Part shown: in pieces, positions 25,252 through 36,530 of the stretch
Layout: each line of letters opens with the position of its first letter
Position numbering within the stretch: the stretch's first letter is position 1
Source of the DNA: Dipteronia dyeriana
Lineage: Eukaryota > Streptophyta > Magnoliopsida > Sapindales > Sapindaceae
DNA: 64,000 nucleotides
Assembly (NCBI GenBank): GCA_032871835.1
Contig: CM065296.1
Coordinates: forward strand, 7,264,001-7,328,000
Reading direction: 5' to 3'
Position numbers and translations under genes: made by a program
Notes under the pieces: model-generated
Databases searched by the model: none
Seen by the model: the letters and a program-made list of their open reading frames with translations, nothing else
Told to the model about the DNA's origin: nothing

Positions 25252-25256
25252 ATAAC

Positions 25257-26019
25257 CGTTGATGGTGACTTTTCAACGGTCAACCAGTCAACGATTTAAA
25301 TCGATGTAACCCATAAATATGAAGGAAATAAATAATGCAATGGTAATAACGAAACTATGCAAAACGGAATATGTGGTAAAAATCCGATGATAGAAGAAAC
25401 ATCCTCAGGTTGTTGCCTTAGCAACTTAGTCAAATCCACAATAAATGATTACAAAATACTCTTTGATCTCCCTCTCTTTTCTTTAATTGCTTGCCCCTTT
25501 TTCTATGTCTTTGCAAGGGTATTTATACATGGTGTTGTTAGGGTTTATTATTATGGCGTACAAGTAAAAGATTATAGAGTTGATTTAAGGATATCTTTCC
25601 TATTCGATATTATCGTGTTTTAAATGCTATTGAGTCATATCCCGTTTCTGTCTCTGATCGTCTAAAGTGTAGGAGTGGATCTATTTATTTCCTTGTTGGA
25701 CTCTTGACAACTGTATTATAGTTGACTTGTGATTGCTTGTAGTTGGTTGTTTACCTTGTGAACAGTAGATGAAATTTCATGTAGTTGTCTCACGTTTTTA
25801 CTGGGTAAAGATGAATAGATTTTACTCTTCTGTTCGACTCATCCTGGTTTTACTCGAGATTGCTAGTATGATACTTACTAGACCGGTGCCGAGTAGTTTG
25901 TCCATATGGGATGTCAACGTGTTTCCTTTTGACTGGCCCTTTGACTTTCTACTTATGTGGACATGTCGGTCTATGTTTTTTGATGACGTGTCTTCTTTGG
26001 TGAATTTTTATATGTAACA
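25257..26019 (-). repeat. Element A, 3' LTR (left copy)
   Basis: Matches 60071-60811 along its whole length with many substitutions and small indels. The first two bases are CG where the other copy has TG, a transition that erased the terminal TG. It ends TAACA. Confidence 0.88.
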
Positions 26020-26020
26020 A

Positions 26021-26032
26021 TACCCCCTTAAA
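26021..26032 (-). other. Polypurine tract of element A
   Basis: The minus strand reads TTTAAGGGGGTAT directly before the 3' LTR, the usual site for plus-strand DNA priming. Element B has the similar TTTAAGAGGGTAT in the matching place. Confidence 0.75.
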
Positions 26033-26340
26033 TATTAGAGCCGAGTAAAAAAAAATTTTTGCTCGAAAAAAATATTTAACCTTCATTCAATTTACATCCG
26101 ATCAAGCTGACTCCACTCAAATTTTGTCGTTTCCCTCATAAATGCCTCATAATATATAGGCATTATCATTCCTCATTAACTCGAAGCATTAATAGCATGT
26201 CTTAATTGCATCCACATACACATGATTTGTCTTTCAAGCAAAAATCCCTTGATGGTGACGTTTAGCGGGTTTGATGGCTCAAGGTATTTTGCTGTTGCCA
26301 CTTGTTTTCTTGTGATCTGGTACGTCTAGTAGCATTTATG

Positions 26341-26712
26341 GGACATGGCCTTCTAGCCATCTAACACGTCACCCACGTCACTCGTCGCACCTTTTCATTT
26401 CCCGTTTCTTTACGACTTGGACCCGTGGTTTCAAATTTTGAAACTGATGCCTTACCTATTTAAACAAATGAGGGAGATGTTTTCGGTCACTTTTTTGTTG
26501 CTGCTGTTTTACGCTTATTGTTGTCAACATTTTTCCATTTCCTCAGCCTAGCGAAAACCCTAGATCCTCTAGTCTTTCTTAGTTTTCTCCACAAGCACTC
26601 TCTAGCAATCTAGTTTCCTCGATTATTCGAGTTTTTCGTGTCTTGAACCTCATCTCTGCCTTTTCATTCTTTTTTTCACATACCTGAGATTCTCCATCTT
26701 TAGATTTCGCTT
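26341..26712 (+). promoter_or_regulatory. Putative promoter of the element A antisense ORF
   Basis: Plus-strand ACGT-core motifs (ACACGTCA at 26364-26371 and CCCACGTCAC at 26372-26381) lie upstream of a TATTTAAA box near 26457 and a leader with AAACCCTAG-like sequence. The first ORF follows at 26713. The layout resembles a host gene promoter and is antisense to gag-pol. Function is inferred. Confidence 0.4.
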
Positions 26713-27278
26713 ATGAGGTTCTTCTGCAGTTCGTTGACTCGTCCAACTTCTGATATCTCAAGGTTAGTCTCCATAGACCCTATAGCTAGACACTGTTTTT
26801 ACGCTATTGAGATGAGTGCCCTTGAACGTGATGACACTTTTACAGCTTCACGTATCTATAGATTATTGGGGGACACACCCTCTAAACAACCTTATTCATG
26901 AAATACCGATGTTTCAGGGCTTTTCCGTGAGGTTCCCCTACCCCTAGTTCTGAGTTTCCCAAACCTAAGGCCTAATTTGACCTTTCTATTTTTGCTCGCA
27001 GCGATTCTCGTCCATAAAGGAGAATGGAAAAACACGGCAACAAGTGTCGAGTACGCAGACATGCTTCTCCCCATGATATCAGGATTGTGGCCCAAATGCT
27101 AAATGAGGGTGATATGGAGGAAGAGCATCGAGTAAGCTGTATCTGCTTTTCCGCCGAACGGGTATGTGCATAAGATGTTGAGCCGAACATAGTTGGTGCC
27201 ATGGAGATTGAGAAGTATATTCATCTATTCAATCTGGACAATGATCTTCTTCGGCTGGAACTGACTAGAGACTGGTCT
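26713..27278 (+). pseudogene. Element A antisense ORF, 5' part (cut by element C)
   Basis: Plus-strand fragments match the start of the antisense ORF of element B. MSALERDD ... YRLLGDTPSKQP here pairs with MALEVLDL ... RRLLGGIPPNEPP in B. From 27024 the run MEKHGNKCRVRR ... NIVGAMEIEKYIHLFNLDNDLL pairs with B's MGKHQSKSEVHK ... NVVGVEEIGKYRAFDLDNLV. Several stops and shifts are present. The match stops at the left LTR of C, and the middle of the ORF (about 1.4 kb by comparison with B) is missing on both sides of the insert. Function unknown; in B the missing part resembles the 'putative gypsy type transposon' domain. Confidence 0.6.
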
Positions 27279-27322
27279 TAAAAATACAAACACGGTTAAA
27301 TACTCAAGACTAACCTAGAGGA

Positions 27323-27345
27323 GGGGGGGGGGGGGGGGGGGGGGG
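27323..27345. repeat. Run of 23 G in the element C LTR
   Basis: An uninterrupted G run. The matching place in the other LTR (35187-35221) is a G-rich imperfect run with A and C interruptions. It could form a G-quadruplex or be length-miscalled. Confidence 0.8.
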
Positions 27346-27779
27346 TTGGAGTAGGTCAGACACATTTTTCGACTCCCTTAGAAACAAACAAAAGTTTGTC
27401 CTCTCTAGATTGCTTGTATCACTATATATATATCAATTAAAGACACTTAATCAATATATAAAACAAACAAAGTGTGATACAAACAAGTAATTGTAACACA
27501 TACACAATCTATATTATAGAAAGGAAGTCAACTTACATAAGGAGTTCTATCCATAGTATTCAAATAACAAATACAAATATAAGAGAGATAGGGATAGAGA
27601 AAAGTTGACACAAGATAGAACGTGGTAAACTTCCGAAGATGAAACATCCACTGGTTAGCAACCACCGGCAAACAAAATCTACTAGTAGATAAGACGAGTA
27701 CAATCTCTCAAGTGACCTCTTCACCTAGAAACTACCCTCATATCCTACTCATGAAGATGTCGCCCTAATGCTCAACAAT

Positions 27780-28055
27780 CCGAGGCCTCACACATCTTGT
27801 CAAGACTTCCTCGCTCACCTTACTGGATCCTCACGACCCAAGGCAAGACTTCTTGCTCAACTATCCGAGTCAAGACTTCCTCGCTCACCCTTTCCAGATC
27901 CTCATGACCATAGGCAAGACTTCTTGCTCGACTATTCGAGTTCTCCCAACTCTAGCCAAGACTTCCTTGCTTGACAATCCAAGGTCTCACATCTCTTTCC
28001 AAGACTTTCTTGCTCAACGACATAGGTCTCACACCTATTGTCAAGACTTCCTTCT
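27780..28055. repeat. Degenerate tandem modules in the element C LTR
   Basis: At least seven copies of CAAGACTTCNTNGCTC, each with a following CCGAG or CACGACC segment, spaced 35-60 bp apart. The same block is at 35664-35945 in the other LTR. Relative to that copy, the left LTR lacks about 16 bp near 27872, which looks like slippage between modules. Confidence 0.7.
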
Positions 28056-28983
28056 CATAAGGCATCTAGGTGATCATGAATGCAAAACGCAAACAAGCAC
28101 GCAACATAGAATGTTATGATCAACACATCCTATAAAAAATACTAGACATGAACATGAATGCACAAATCAAATGTAGTTTAGTCAATCATGCATGTTTAAT
28201 CCATCTAGATCATGTAAGATATGTTCAATATTAGTTACAACCTAGATACATGCATAGATCTAAAACTTGAATCATAAGATATGTTTAATTAATCACATAA
28301 TAAAGTTTAAATCATATATACCAAAAACATGCTAAAATCATATGACAAAGTCATTTAGATTAAAGCTAAAGTTCTAGAGCATATTCCTATTCATAGATTC
28401 AACAAAAACACATGAATAACTCAAAAGAACATAAGCACATGTATTAATGTGAGAATTCGGCCAAGAGAGCCTAATACATGTGAGGAATTGTTTTTCACAA
28501 AATCAATCAATCAAAGATCATCAAATAGTCATAGAATCAAAGCTAGCACAATACAATCTCAAACATGTGAAAACATAGACAAAATGAAAACCTAACTCAA
28601 CATGTAAGATTTCAATTGAAACTCAACCTAGCTTGGCAATTGACCAAGTTTTAAAAGAAAACTTTGAGAGAAAATCAATACCTTAGTTGATTTTGGTGCA
28701 GTCCTGTTTTTATGAGTTTAGACTCCAATAACACCAATAAAACTCACTCAAACCTTCAGAGGAAAGATGGAGGATGAATAGAAAAACACTCTCAACTTTG
28801 AATCACTCAAATCAGAGTTCAAATGAAGAAGTTATGGTGTTTGGAAGGTGAGAAAATGTAGAGAGAATTTCTGCACACAAGTTTAAATTTCTTCTTAGAA
28901 TGAAATGTGAGAGGGAAGATGAATATAAATGAGAGAGAAAGAAAGAGGCCAAAAGATGAAATTTCCCTTCTTTTTTATTGCTT

Positions 28984-29053
28984 CCCCGAGATGGCGAGTG
29001 GGCATCTCGGGGCAGCAAGGTGTTGCAGCCGAGATGGCCACGCACCATCTCGG
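28984..29053. repeat. Two adjacent perfect hairpins in the element C LTR
   Basis: Hairpin 1 has 10-bp arms CCCCGAGATG / CATCTCGGGG (28984-28993, 29003-29012). Hairpin 2 has 9-bp arms CCGAGATGG / CCATCTCGG (29029-29037, 29045-29053). The shared GAGATG module suggests duplication of one inverted-repeat unit. This part is missing from the truncated right LTR. Confidence 0.75.
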
Positions 29054-29526
29054 GCTTGCACCTCTTGTTGGCCTTTGGCCAAGGTGCAACTCCCTTGCAC
29101 TCCTCTCGCGTTCTTCGACCGTTCTCCAGCCTCTGAACTCGGAATTTGAATCCGTTTATCGATTACAAACCGTAACTCTCTCATGGACATGGAAATATAA
29201 GGTACTCAACCCAGAAAATAATAATTCGACTCGACATACGAAGACGAAGACAATGTATGCAACATGAGTTGAAAGTGTAGTATCTTTTGACTTAGAACTT
29301 GAAATCAATAGTATGAGTAACCGAAATGACCGGAACTCAATCAAGAATGATTTAAGACTAAAATCAAGTTCAATATCCATGTTATACAAACATATACACA
29401 TACAAACACAATTCACACAAGAATGCAAACTTCATAGAGATAGTCTCCAATCATGCATTTTCCAAAACATGTTATTTCCATACCAATGCATGAGCATTCA
29501 TCTTCAAGTGTGTGAATGTGTTATAC

Positions 29527-29636
29527 ATGGTGCACAACGATGCAGGGACACATATGAATGAATTGTATGTGTGTGCCTATAATGGTGCACAACGATGCAG
29601 GGACACAAATGTATGAATTGTGTGTGTGTGCCTAAG
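29527..29636. repeat. 55-bp tandem duplication in the element C LTR
   Basis: Two units beginning ATGGTGCACAACGATGCAGG at 29527 and 29582 are nearly identical and end in GTGTGTGCCTA. Confidence 0.85.
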
Positions 29637-29837
29637 CCTTGTAAAAGACAAATAAGGTCTTAGTATACCTTTGTAGAATCATATTGTATTCTTTCTCTTT
29701 GAAGACTTTGAACTTGCTTTGACTTGTTGTTCATTCTTCTTTGAAGCTTGAATCATCATGAATCTAAACAACTAAATCATTACAAGTAAACATCATTTTG
29801 ATATGGAATTAATGCCAACACAAACTAAAACCTAACA

Positions 29838-29860
29838 ATCTCCCCCTTTGGCAAATTCCA
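29838..29860 (-). other. Polypurine tract of element C
   Basis: The minus strand reads GCCAAAGGGGGAGAT directly before TGTTAGG, the 3' LTR start. This is the classic plant copia junction. Confidence 0.8.
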
Positions 29861-30295
29861 TGTCAAAACACCTATACATTTACTACAAATATAAAAATGA
29901 AGATAGGTCACAAAATCACTCCCTCACATTACAATGAGTAAGATTCCTATAACTAATCTTCATTAACTCTTGAACTTCATATTGATCTTCTCTTGAAGCA
30001 ACCTACAAATCATCTCAAAGCACAATGCATATACAAGAGAAAAACAACAAATGGCAACATATAATATGGATAAGAATATACAATTAAATCCACAAATACA
30101 TGTATCTCTCCCTCAATACATGCCAAAACATAAGAATTCTTAACCAAATCTTAAAACTAATTATTACATGCCATTGAAAGTTCAAAAGTTCACAAAAACA
30201 ACATAAAAAGAAACTAAGTAACTAGCATCTCTTTCTCCCCCTTTTTGACATGAAATGATGCCAAAAGGTAAGAAATATACCACGAGACTAAAATA

Positions 30296-31357
30296 CTAGC
30301 TACTTGGTCCACCAAAGAAAGATGTGCGAGTAGTTGATCTAACATAATGCTTAAGAGGTGGTCTTGAACTTGAAGCAATACATTCCTCCAACTCTTTTAT
30401 CCTATCATCTTGTTGTACAACTATAGCACTAAGCTCATCAACCTTCTCCTTCAATTGAATAACCCAATCTGAGAGAATGTTTGTGCTAATCACATGACAA
30501 TCAACTTGAGAACTACTAAATAGTCCAAAAGTATCACATGTCTTACCCTTATCCTTATATGACATGTATGACACACGTTTATCAATATACTTCTCAAAGG
30601 GTTATACTAACACATCATCTTCTCTACTCTTAACCCCACGAGCTAAACACATTGAAGTTATAAACCCCGGTAATGCAAGCTTTTTATCGCCTCTAGTAGA
30701 GAAAGCCGCACTATCAATATAAAGCATGAGGAGATCCCTAAGATTTATAGGTTGATTAGTCACTAAGGCATACACTATTTTGATCTTGTCCTTATTCAAC
30801 TCGGTTGAATTCGAAGATCAAATGATGTTAGTGCAAATGAATAGATGCCAAAATGCACTAGCCTTAGTTAACTCATGTTGACTAATATATGCTATACCTT
30901 TCCACTCAAAAGAAGCATTGTCACAAAGAGTTTTACCCATGATATTAAGATTCTCAATGACATCTACATCTAGAAAACTTGAATCTATATCACTAGATAG
31001 CCTAAGAAACTTGTTAATGTTTTCCGGGTTAACTCTAAACACAACACCCCTAATCTCCATCAAAGTATCCAATAAAGTGACACTTTCTCTATATTCAAGA
31101 TAAAACTCTCTAACAAGAGTATCATTCACAATTCCTAACATGCTCACCCAAGATTCCCAATTTCTATCCTTAATACACTTAAGAACATAAGAATATTTAC
31201 ACTTACCTAAGTCAATGCCTCTCTCTTGAAATATCTTCTTAGTTCCAAAGATCCCTAAATCTTTTGTCCTTGAAGCTTTGGATCCTTTTGAGGTAGACTT
31301 GGCTTTCATAACGGAATTCAATTGATTTTCACTTCCGGTAACCTTAGTTCCTCCCAT
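30296..31357 (-). pseudogene. Extra ORF of element C, resembling the putative plant transposon protein domain
   Basis: The ORF sits between the gag region and the 3' LTR, where SIRE elements carry an envelope-like gene. From an ATG at 31357 the frame has a basic start and then a block including FQERGIDLGKCKY, DRNWESWVSM, VREFYLEYRE and VVFRVNPENINKFLRL. This resembles the 'putative plant transposon protein' domain (Transposase_32) found in many plant gypsy and copia ORFs. A second part (30799-30602) and a coiled-coil-like tail (30574-30296, LKEKVDELSAIVVQQDDRIK) follow after stops at about 30820 and 30605. No signal peptide or membrane segment was seen, so there is no support for an envelope protein. 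Role unknown. Confidence 0.6.
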
Positions 31358-33250
31358 TTGTTCTTGTGTTAAAAGATGCTATATACATACAACAAAAGTG
31401 AGTGAAAAACAAAAACAAGCATATTAGTCATAAATATATAAAAACAAAGACATATGACTTAAGAATGAATCATCATGCAAGACAAAGATATTGAATAATA
31501 TCTTACAAGTATCATTAAGTCAAAATATGCCAACATGTAACAAAATGAAGCATGTGAACATATCATAAAAGAGAACAATGTCTAGCATACAATGCTCCCC
31601 CTTGATAAATGCTATAACTAAAATCAATGATAGCATAAAGTTCACAAAGATGTTCACACAATCACACAGTCAAGCAATTTGAAGAAAAATCAACAAAATA
31701 AGCTTCATATGCTAAGAGAGATACACAAAGATTTTTCAAGTTTTCTCATAATTCTTCAACAATTGCTAAAATATCATCATACTCATAAACAAAGTGTGTG
31801 TGAGAGAGATATGCTTCAAATATATATCAAGAAGTAGTTTGATAATCAACATGCAAACAATTTCCAACAACTATTCATTTTAAGCTTTTTCCATAAAAAG
31901 TCAAACCAATTATCCATACGGAATTTTTGTTTTTAAGAGAATAGATTTCAACATATGAGCGTGTGTGTGCATGTGGCTCGTCATCCCATTTCTGTTTTCA
32001 ACCCGAGCTCATTTGATTTTCAACTATACTTCTTTTTAAGCCTTCCTCTTTTTCTTTTTAGGCTTTGAATCAAAGATTTTTTTATGATTTCATTTCAACA
32101 CTTCTTTGATTTTTTCATTTTTTTTACATAAACAAAAATTCACTTCATGACGGCTTTCACTCATCACAATGGTGTAGCTCTTTCCAACATTGGGTAGCTT
32201 TCACAACCAATGTGTGTAGCCCTTTTCATGAAGGTGCTCGTTGAATTCTATGTATTTGCCAAAGCAAAATGAATACTAACCATAGGTCATTTTAAATGTA
32301 CTTAAGCACAAAAACTTCAATGTGTATCCAAAATTTACATATTAGTAAACTCAACCTACTAGCAAAACATATAAGAGAAGCAAAGTGCAATTTTAGAAAA
32401 CCAAGATTTATGGCTCATAAGCACATGATCTAAGAGCAATAAGTAGAGACTTATTCAAGATCATTACTTCTCTAATGAGTAGCTTTCAAAGAATATGAAG
32501 CTCATATTTTCAAAAGTAATGTCACTCAATATACTATACACAAACAATCATCAAAGTTAAGATCAATGTGAACAATATCACTATTAGATCCTAAAATAGT
32601 AAATGTCAATGAGAACCATATGTATGCTATACAAAATTCTCTAATATGACATGCTATGAGATGTATATCAAAAATTGAGTCAAAAGATGAATATCTAAGA
32701 GAACATGCATTAGAGTATAGAGATACCCTTTTGCACATTATATTCACCAAATATCATACTTCCGCCCTTTTTATGAGCACTCTTGCCTTGAATGTCCTCA
32801 TGACACCAAGTTGACGATGTTTCACAACAAGAGTATAAAAAGCATAATATCTCAACTCAATCAACACATATATCAAAAGAACTTCTCTAAAGTTAATCAA
32901 CAAAGGTTGACCATCATAACAATCATGATGTGAGATAACCAAGTTCATATCAATACATAGAGTATTCAACGCTAGCAAGCAAGAATTCTCAACACAATTA
33001 ATATATTGCCTCAAAGCTATCTCACATGTGCTTCTTATATTAGTGATAAGAGCACTCATCCTTGAACCACTTGTTCTTGGGTGTACCTACACAAACATTC
33101 CAATATCATCCTTGACAACAATGTTAAATCTAGAGTAAAGTCCTTCAATGATTTGATTAACAAGAATATCATTAATACACTCTTCCTTAACATTTTCTAC
33201 ACAAGCTTTGTCAAGTTGAACAAGATTAGTATTCTTTCTACTCCAAAACT
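31358..33250 (-). other. Non-coding interior of element C where pol would be expected
   Basis: About 1.9 kb with only short frames on either strand and no protease, integrase (HHCC, DDE), reverse transcriptase (YVDD) or RNase H motif. AT-rich, with scattered AACACAT-like motifs. Confidence 0.65.
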
Positions 33251-35062
33251 TTTTTTTCATGCTTAGCAAAATTATCATTTTTTTCAACTTTCAAATCCTT
33301 AGTATGTTCAAGTTGAAGTTTAATCTCCTTATCTCTAGATTCATTTCCTAATTTGCATTTTTCTATATATTTATAACACGTAGGCTTAATGTGACCTATT
33401 GTGTTGCAATAATGTCAAATTGGAATAAAAGATGAGATTGTACCTTTTGGAGTTGAACTAACTTCACTAGGAGTTTGCAAAGATACCTTGTTCGCCAACT
33501 TCTTCTTGGCTTTTGATCTTCTCTTCTTGTGTGGTTTCTTATCAATCACAACTTCATCAAAATGAGTAGGAAGTGGTGCTTCCAAGAGCTCCTATTCAAC
33601 TACCAAATCGTCTTCACCACTATGAGAGTTAACAAGATTTCTAACACTAGACACACTTACCGAATCATTCACTAAGTCCTTGATGACCTCTTTAGCCGTG
33701 TCTATCTCTTCCATTAATTCTTGTTCTCTATTCTTTAAAGAAGATATCACATTATCCTTCTCAAGGTTTATCTTTTCAAGTTCTCTAAACTTCTTCATAA
33801 TATCACCCTTCTTACTAAGAGGTCTACGAGTGACAACCACAAACTCATCTAGTTGTTTCTTGATCAAATCATCCTTCTTAACTACCTCTCTTAGAGCATT
33901 ATCTCTAGCTTCTTCAAGCTTTTATATTTTGTCCAACAACTCAAGATTAGTAGGAATGAAACTAGAAATTTCATGATGATTTGCATCAAAGTTCTTGTTC
34001 AAAGATATTGTACCATCAACATCTAGTGGAGAATGAGAAGCCGTTAGAGCTACAAAGTTGCTCACCAACTCTTCATCACTTGAAGACTCACTACTAGAGC
34101 TCTCATTATCACTAGAGTTATCATCACTCCAAGTAGCCGCCAACACTTTGCCTTTCTTAGATGGCTTCTTGGTGCACTCACTAGAAAAGTGACCGAAACC
34201 ATGACAATTGTAGCATTGAACATCTTTCTTGTTCATGGCTTGACTATTCTTCTCATTCCTTGGAGATGATGTTTTCTTAACTCCCTTTTCCTTAGAAGAT
34301 TTTCCTCTAGGTTTGACATTATTCTTTAGAAACTTCTTGAACTTTCTAACCGAAAGAGCCATCTCTTCATTTTCACCATCACTCTCCTCCTTTATAACAT
34401 TGAGAGCGATTCCCTTACTATTAATCTTTGGCTTCAAGTACATCTCATAAGTTTGGAGAGACCCAAACAACTCATCAATGTTCATACTATCCACATCCTT
34501 GCTTTCCTCAATGGCCGTCACCTTTGATTTGAATCTCTTAGGAAGAGACCTACGGATTTTCCAATTTAAACGCTCTTTTGAGATAGGTACTCCAAGTGCT
34601 TGACATTGGTTAGCAATGTTAAGAAGCCATAATTGGAAGTCTTCAAACTTTTCTTCTTCACCCACACTTAATCCTTCAAATTGTGATGCCAACATTTGAA
34701 GCCTCGATTTTAGTAACTTGGAGAGTATCCCAAGCTTCCTTTACGGATTCGAGATTTTGAATGTAGAAGAATTGATGCCCATCAACTCCTCCAAAGATGG
34801 CATTCATAGCACGATGGTGCCATTTAGCAACCTCAAACTCATTCGTTGTCCATGCACTCATTGGTTTGAGTATCATGGTTCCATCATCTTGAACCTTGAT
34901 AGGAGGGCTATAACCTTCTTCCACTACCATCCAAGCCCTTTCATCAATAGAGCAGATGTAGGCTTTCATCCTCAACTTCCAATACCCATAGTTAGTGCCT
35001 CGAAGTAATGGTGGCCTAGTATTTGAGGCTCCTTCCGCCATTACATCATCTTGTAAACCCAT
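33251..35062 (-). pseudogene. Element C gag polyprotein with two zinc knuckles
   Basis: From an ATG at 35062 the protein has a copia-type gag N-terminus (RPPLLRGTNYGYWKLRMKAY). A frameshift near 34690 leads to the capsid segment (FEDFQLWLLNIANQCQALG). Zinc knuckle 1, CYNCHGFGHFSSEC, is at about 34216-34175. Acidic serine-rich and coiled-coil stretches follow (33867-33592). A second knuckle-like motif, HYCNTIGHIKPTC, lies near 33410 with its first cysteine position replaced. The long gag with two knuckles is typical of SIRE/Maximus copia elements, where it forms virus-like particles and binds RNA. In-frame stops near 33925, 33590 and 33425 make this copy inactive. Confidence 0.8.
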
Positions 35063-35131
35063 AACTTCAAAAGCTTTGCAAAAACCGTGAATGTATCACC
35101 TGGACTCTCACTAAGTACAATCTAGTGTTCT

Positions 35132-35144
35132 GCTCTGATCACAA
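35132..35144 (-). other. Primer binding site of element C
   Basis: The minus strand reads TTGTGATCAGAGC right after the 5' LTR end ATTTTCA. It is close to TGGTATCAGAGC, the initiator Met tRNA site, with changes at the start. Confidence 0.7.
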
Positions 35145-35145
35145 T

Positions 35146-36530
35146 TGAAAATACAAACACGGTTAAATGCTCAAGACTAACCTAGAGGAGAGCGGAGGGG
35201 GGAGGGGGGAGGGGGGGGGGGTGAATAGGTTAGACACCTTTTTCGACTCCCTTAGAAACAAAAAAAAGTTTATCCCTCTAGATTGCTTGTATCACAATAT
35301 ATATATCAATTAAAGACACTTAATCAATATATAAAACAAATAAAGTGTGATACAAACAAGTAATTGTAACACATACACAATCTATATTATAGAAAGGAAG
35401 TCAACTTACATAAGGAGTTCTATCCATATTATTCAAATAACAAATACAAATATAAGAGAGATAGGGATAGAGAAAAGTTGACACAAGATATAACGTGGTA
35501 AACCTCCGAAGAGGAAACATCCACGGGTCAGTAACCACCGGCAAACAAAATCCACTAGTAGATAAGACGAGTACAATCTCTCAAGTGACCCCTTCACCTA
35601 GAAACTACCATCCTATCCTACTCATGAAGATGTCGCCCTAATGCTCAACAATCTGAGGCCTCACACCTCTTGTTAAGACTTTCTCGCTCACCTTACCGGA
35701 TCCTCACGACCCAAGGTAAAACTTCTTGCTCAACTATCCGAGTCCTCCCGACTCTAATCAAGACTTCCTCGCTCACCCTTTCCGGATCCTCACGACCCTA
35801 GGCAAGACTTCTTGCTCGACTATCCGAGTTCTTCCAACTCTATCCAAGACTTCCTTGCTTGACAATCCAAGGTCTCACACCTCTTTCCAAGACTTTCTTG
35901 CTCAAAAACATAGGTCTCACACCTATTGTTAAGACTTACTTCTCACAAGGCATCTAGGTGATCATGAATGCAAAACGCAAACAAGCACGCACCATAGAAT
36001 GTTATGATCAACACACCCTATGGAAAATACTAGACATGAACATGAATGCACAAATCAAATGTAGTCTAGTCAATCATGCATGTTTAATCCATCTAGATCA
36101 TGTAAGATATGTTCAACATTAATTACAACCTAAAGACATGCATAGATCTAAAACTTGAATCATAAGATATGTTCAATTAATCACATAATCAAGTTTAAAT
36201 CATATATACCAAAAACATGCTAAAATCATATGACAAAGTCATTTAGATTAAAGTTAAAGTTCTAGAGCATATTAATATTCATAGATTCAACAAAAACATA
36301 TGAATAGCTCAAAAGAACATAAGCACATGTATTAATATGAGAATTCGGCCAAGAGAGCTTAATACATGTGATGAACTATTTTTCACAAAATCAATCAATC
36401 AAAGATCAGCAAATAGTCCTAGAATCAAAACTAGCACAATACAATCACAAACATGTGAAAACATAGGCAAAATCAAAACCTAACTCAACATGTAAGATTT
36501 CAATTGAAACTCAACCTAGCTTTAAAAGAG
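35146..36530 (-). repeat. Element C, 5' LTR (right copy, truncated)
   Basis: Matches 27279 to about 28640 of the left LTR. Similarity ends around CTCAACCTAGC (36520), after which element D sequence takes over. About 1.17 kb of the LTR is missing. Confidence 0.8.

Larger units (their letters stand above)
27279..29837 (-). repeat. Element C, 3' LTR (left, complete copy)
   Basis: Begins TAAAAATACAAACACGG, where the right copy has TGAAAATAC (a G to A change in the terminal TG), and ends CCTAACA. It holds a 23-G run (27323-27345), a CAAGACTTC-rich repeat block (27780-28055), paired hairpins (28984-29053) and a 55-bp duplication (29527-29636). Confidence 0.8.
27279..36530 (-). mobile_element. Element C: SIRE-like Ty1/copia element with gag but no pol
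   Basis: The left LTR is complete (27279-29837, 2.56 kb); the right copy (35146 to about 36530) is cut short. The interior (29838-35145, 5.3 kb) reads on the minus strand: primer site, a long gag, about 1.9 kb without recognisable coding, one more ORF, purine tract. No protease, integrase, reverse transcriptase or RNase H motif was found, so the copy depended on proteins from elsewhere. Two zinc knuckles in gag, very long LTRs and an extra ORF before the 3' LTR resemble the SIRE/Maximus lineage. It sits in element A's antisense ORF; no target duplication is seen because its outer right end is gone. Confidence 0.75.

Noticed and set aside
27780..28055. CRISPR-like spacing of repeated CAAGACTTC units
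   Set aside because: Units are degenerate, spacers are repeated too, and the block lies in a plant LTR; CRISPR arrays are not expected in a plant nuclear genome.
27768..28119. ORFs reading repeated SQDFLAH-like peptides
   Set aside because: They are translations of the CAAGACTTC modules of the element C LTR and occur again at 35726-35932; not a protein gene.
28812..29267. Cluster of overlapping ORFs on both strands
   Set aside because: They fall in the GC-rich hairpin island of the element C LTR, where stop codons are rare by composition.
30296..31357. Envelope protein in element C
   Set aside because: The position fits SIRE envelope-like ORFs, but no signal peptide, membrane segment or cysteine pattern is seen; it resembles a plant transposon protein domain instead.
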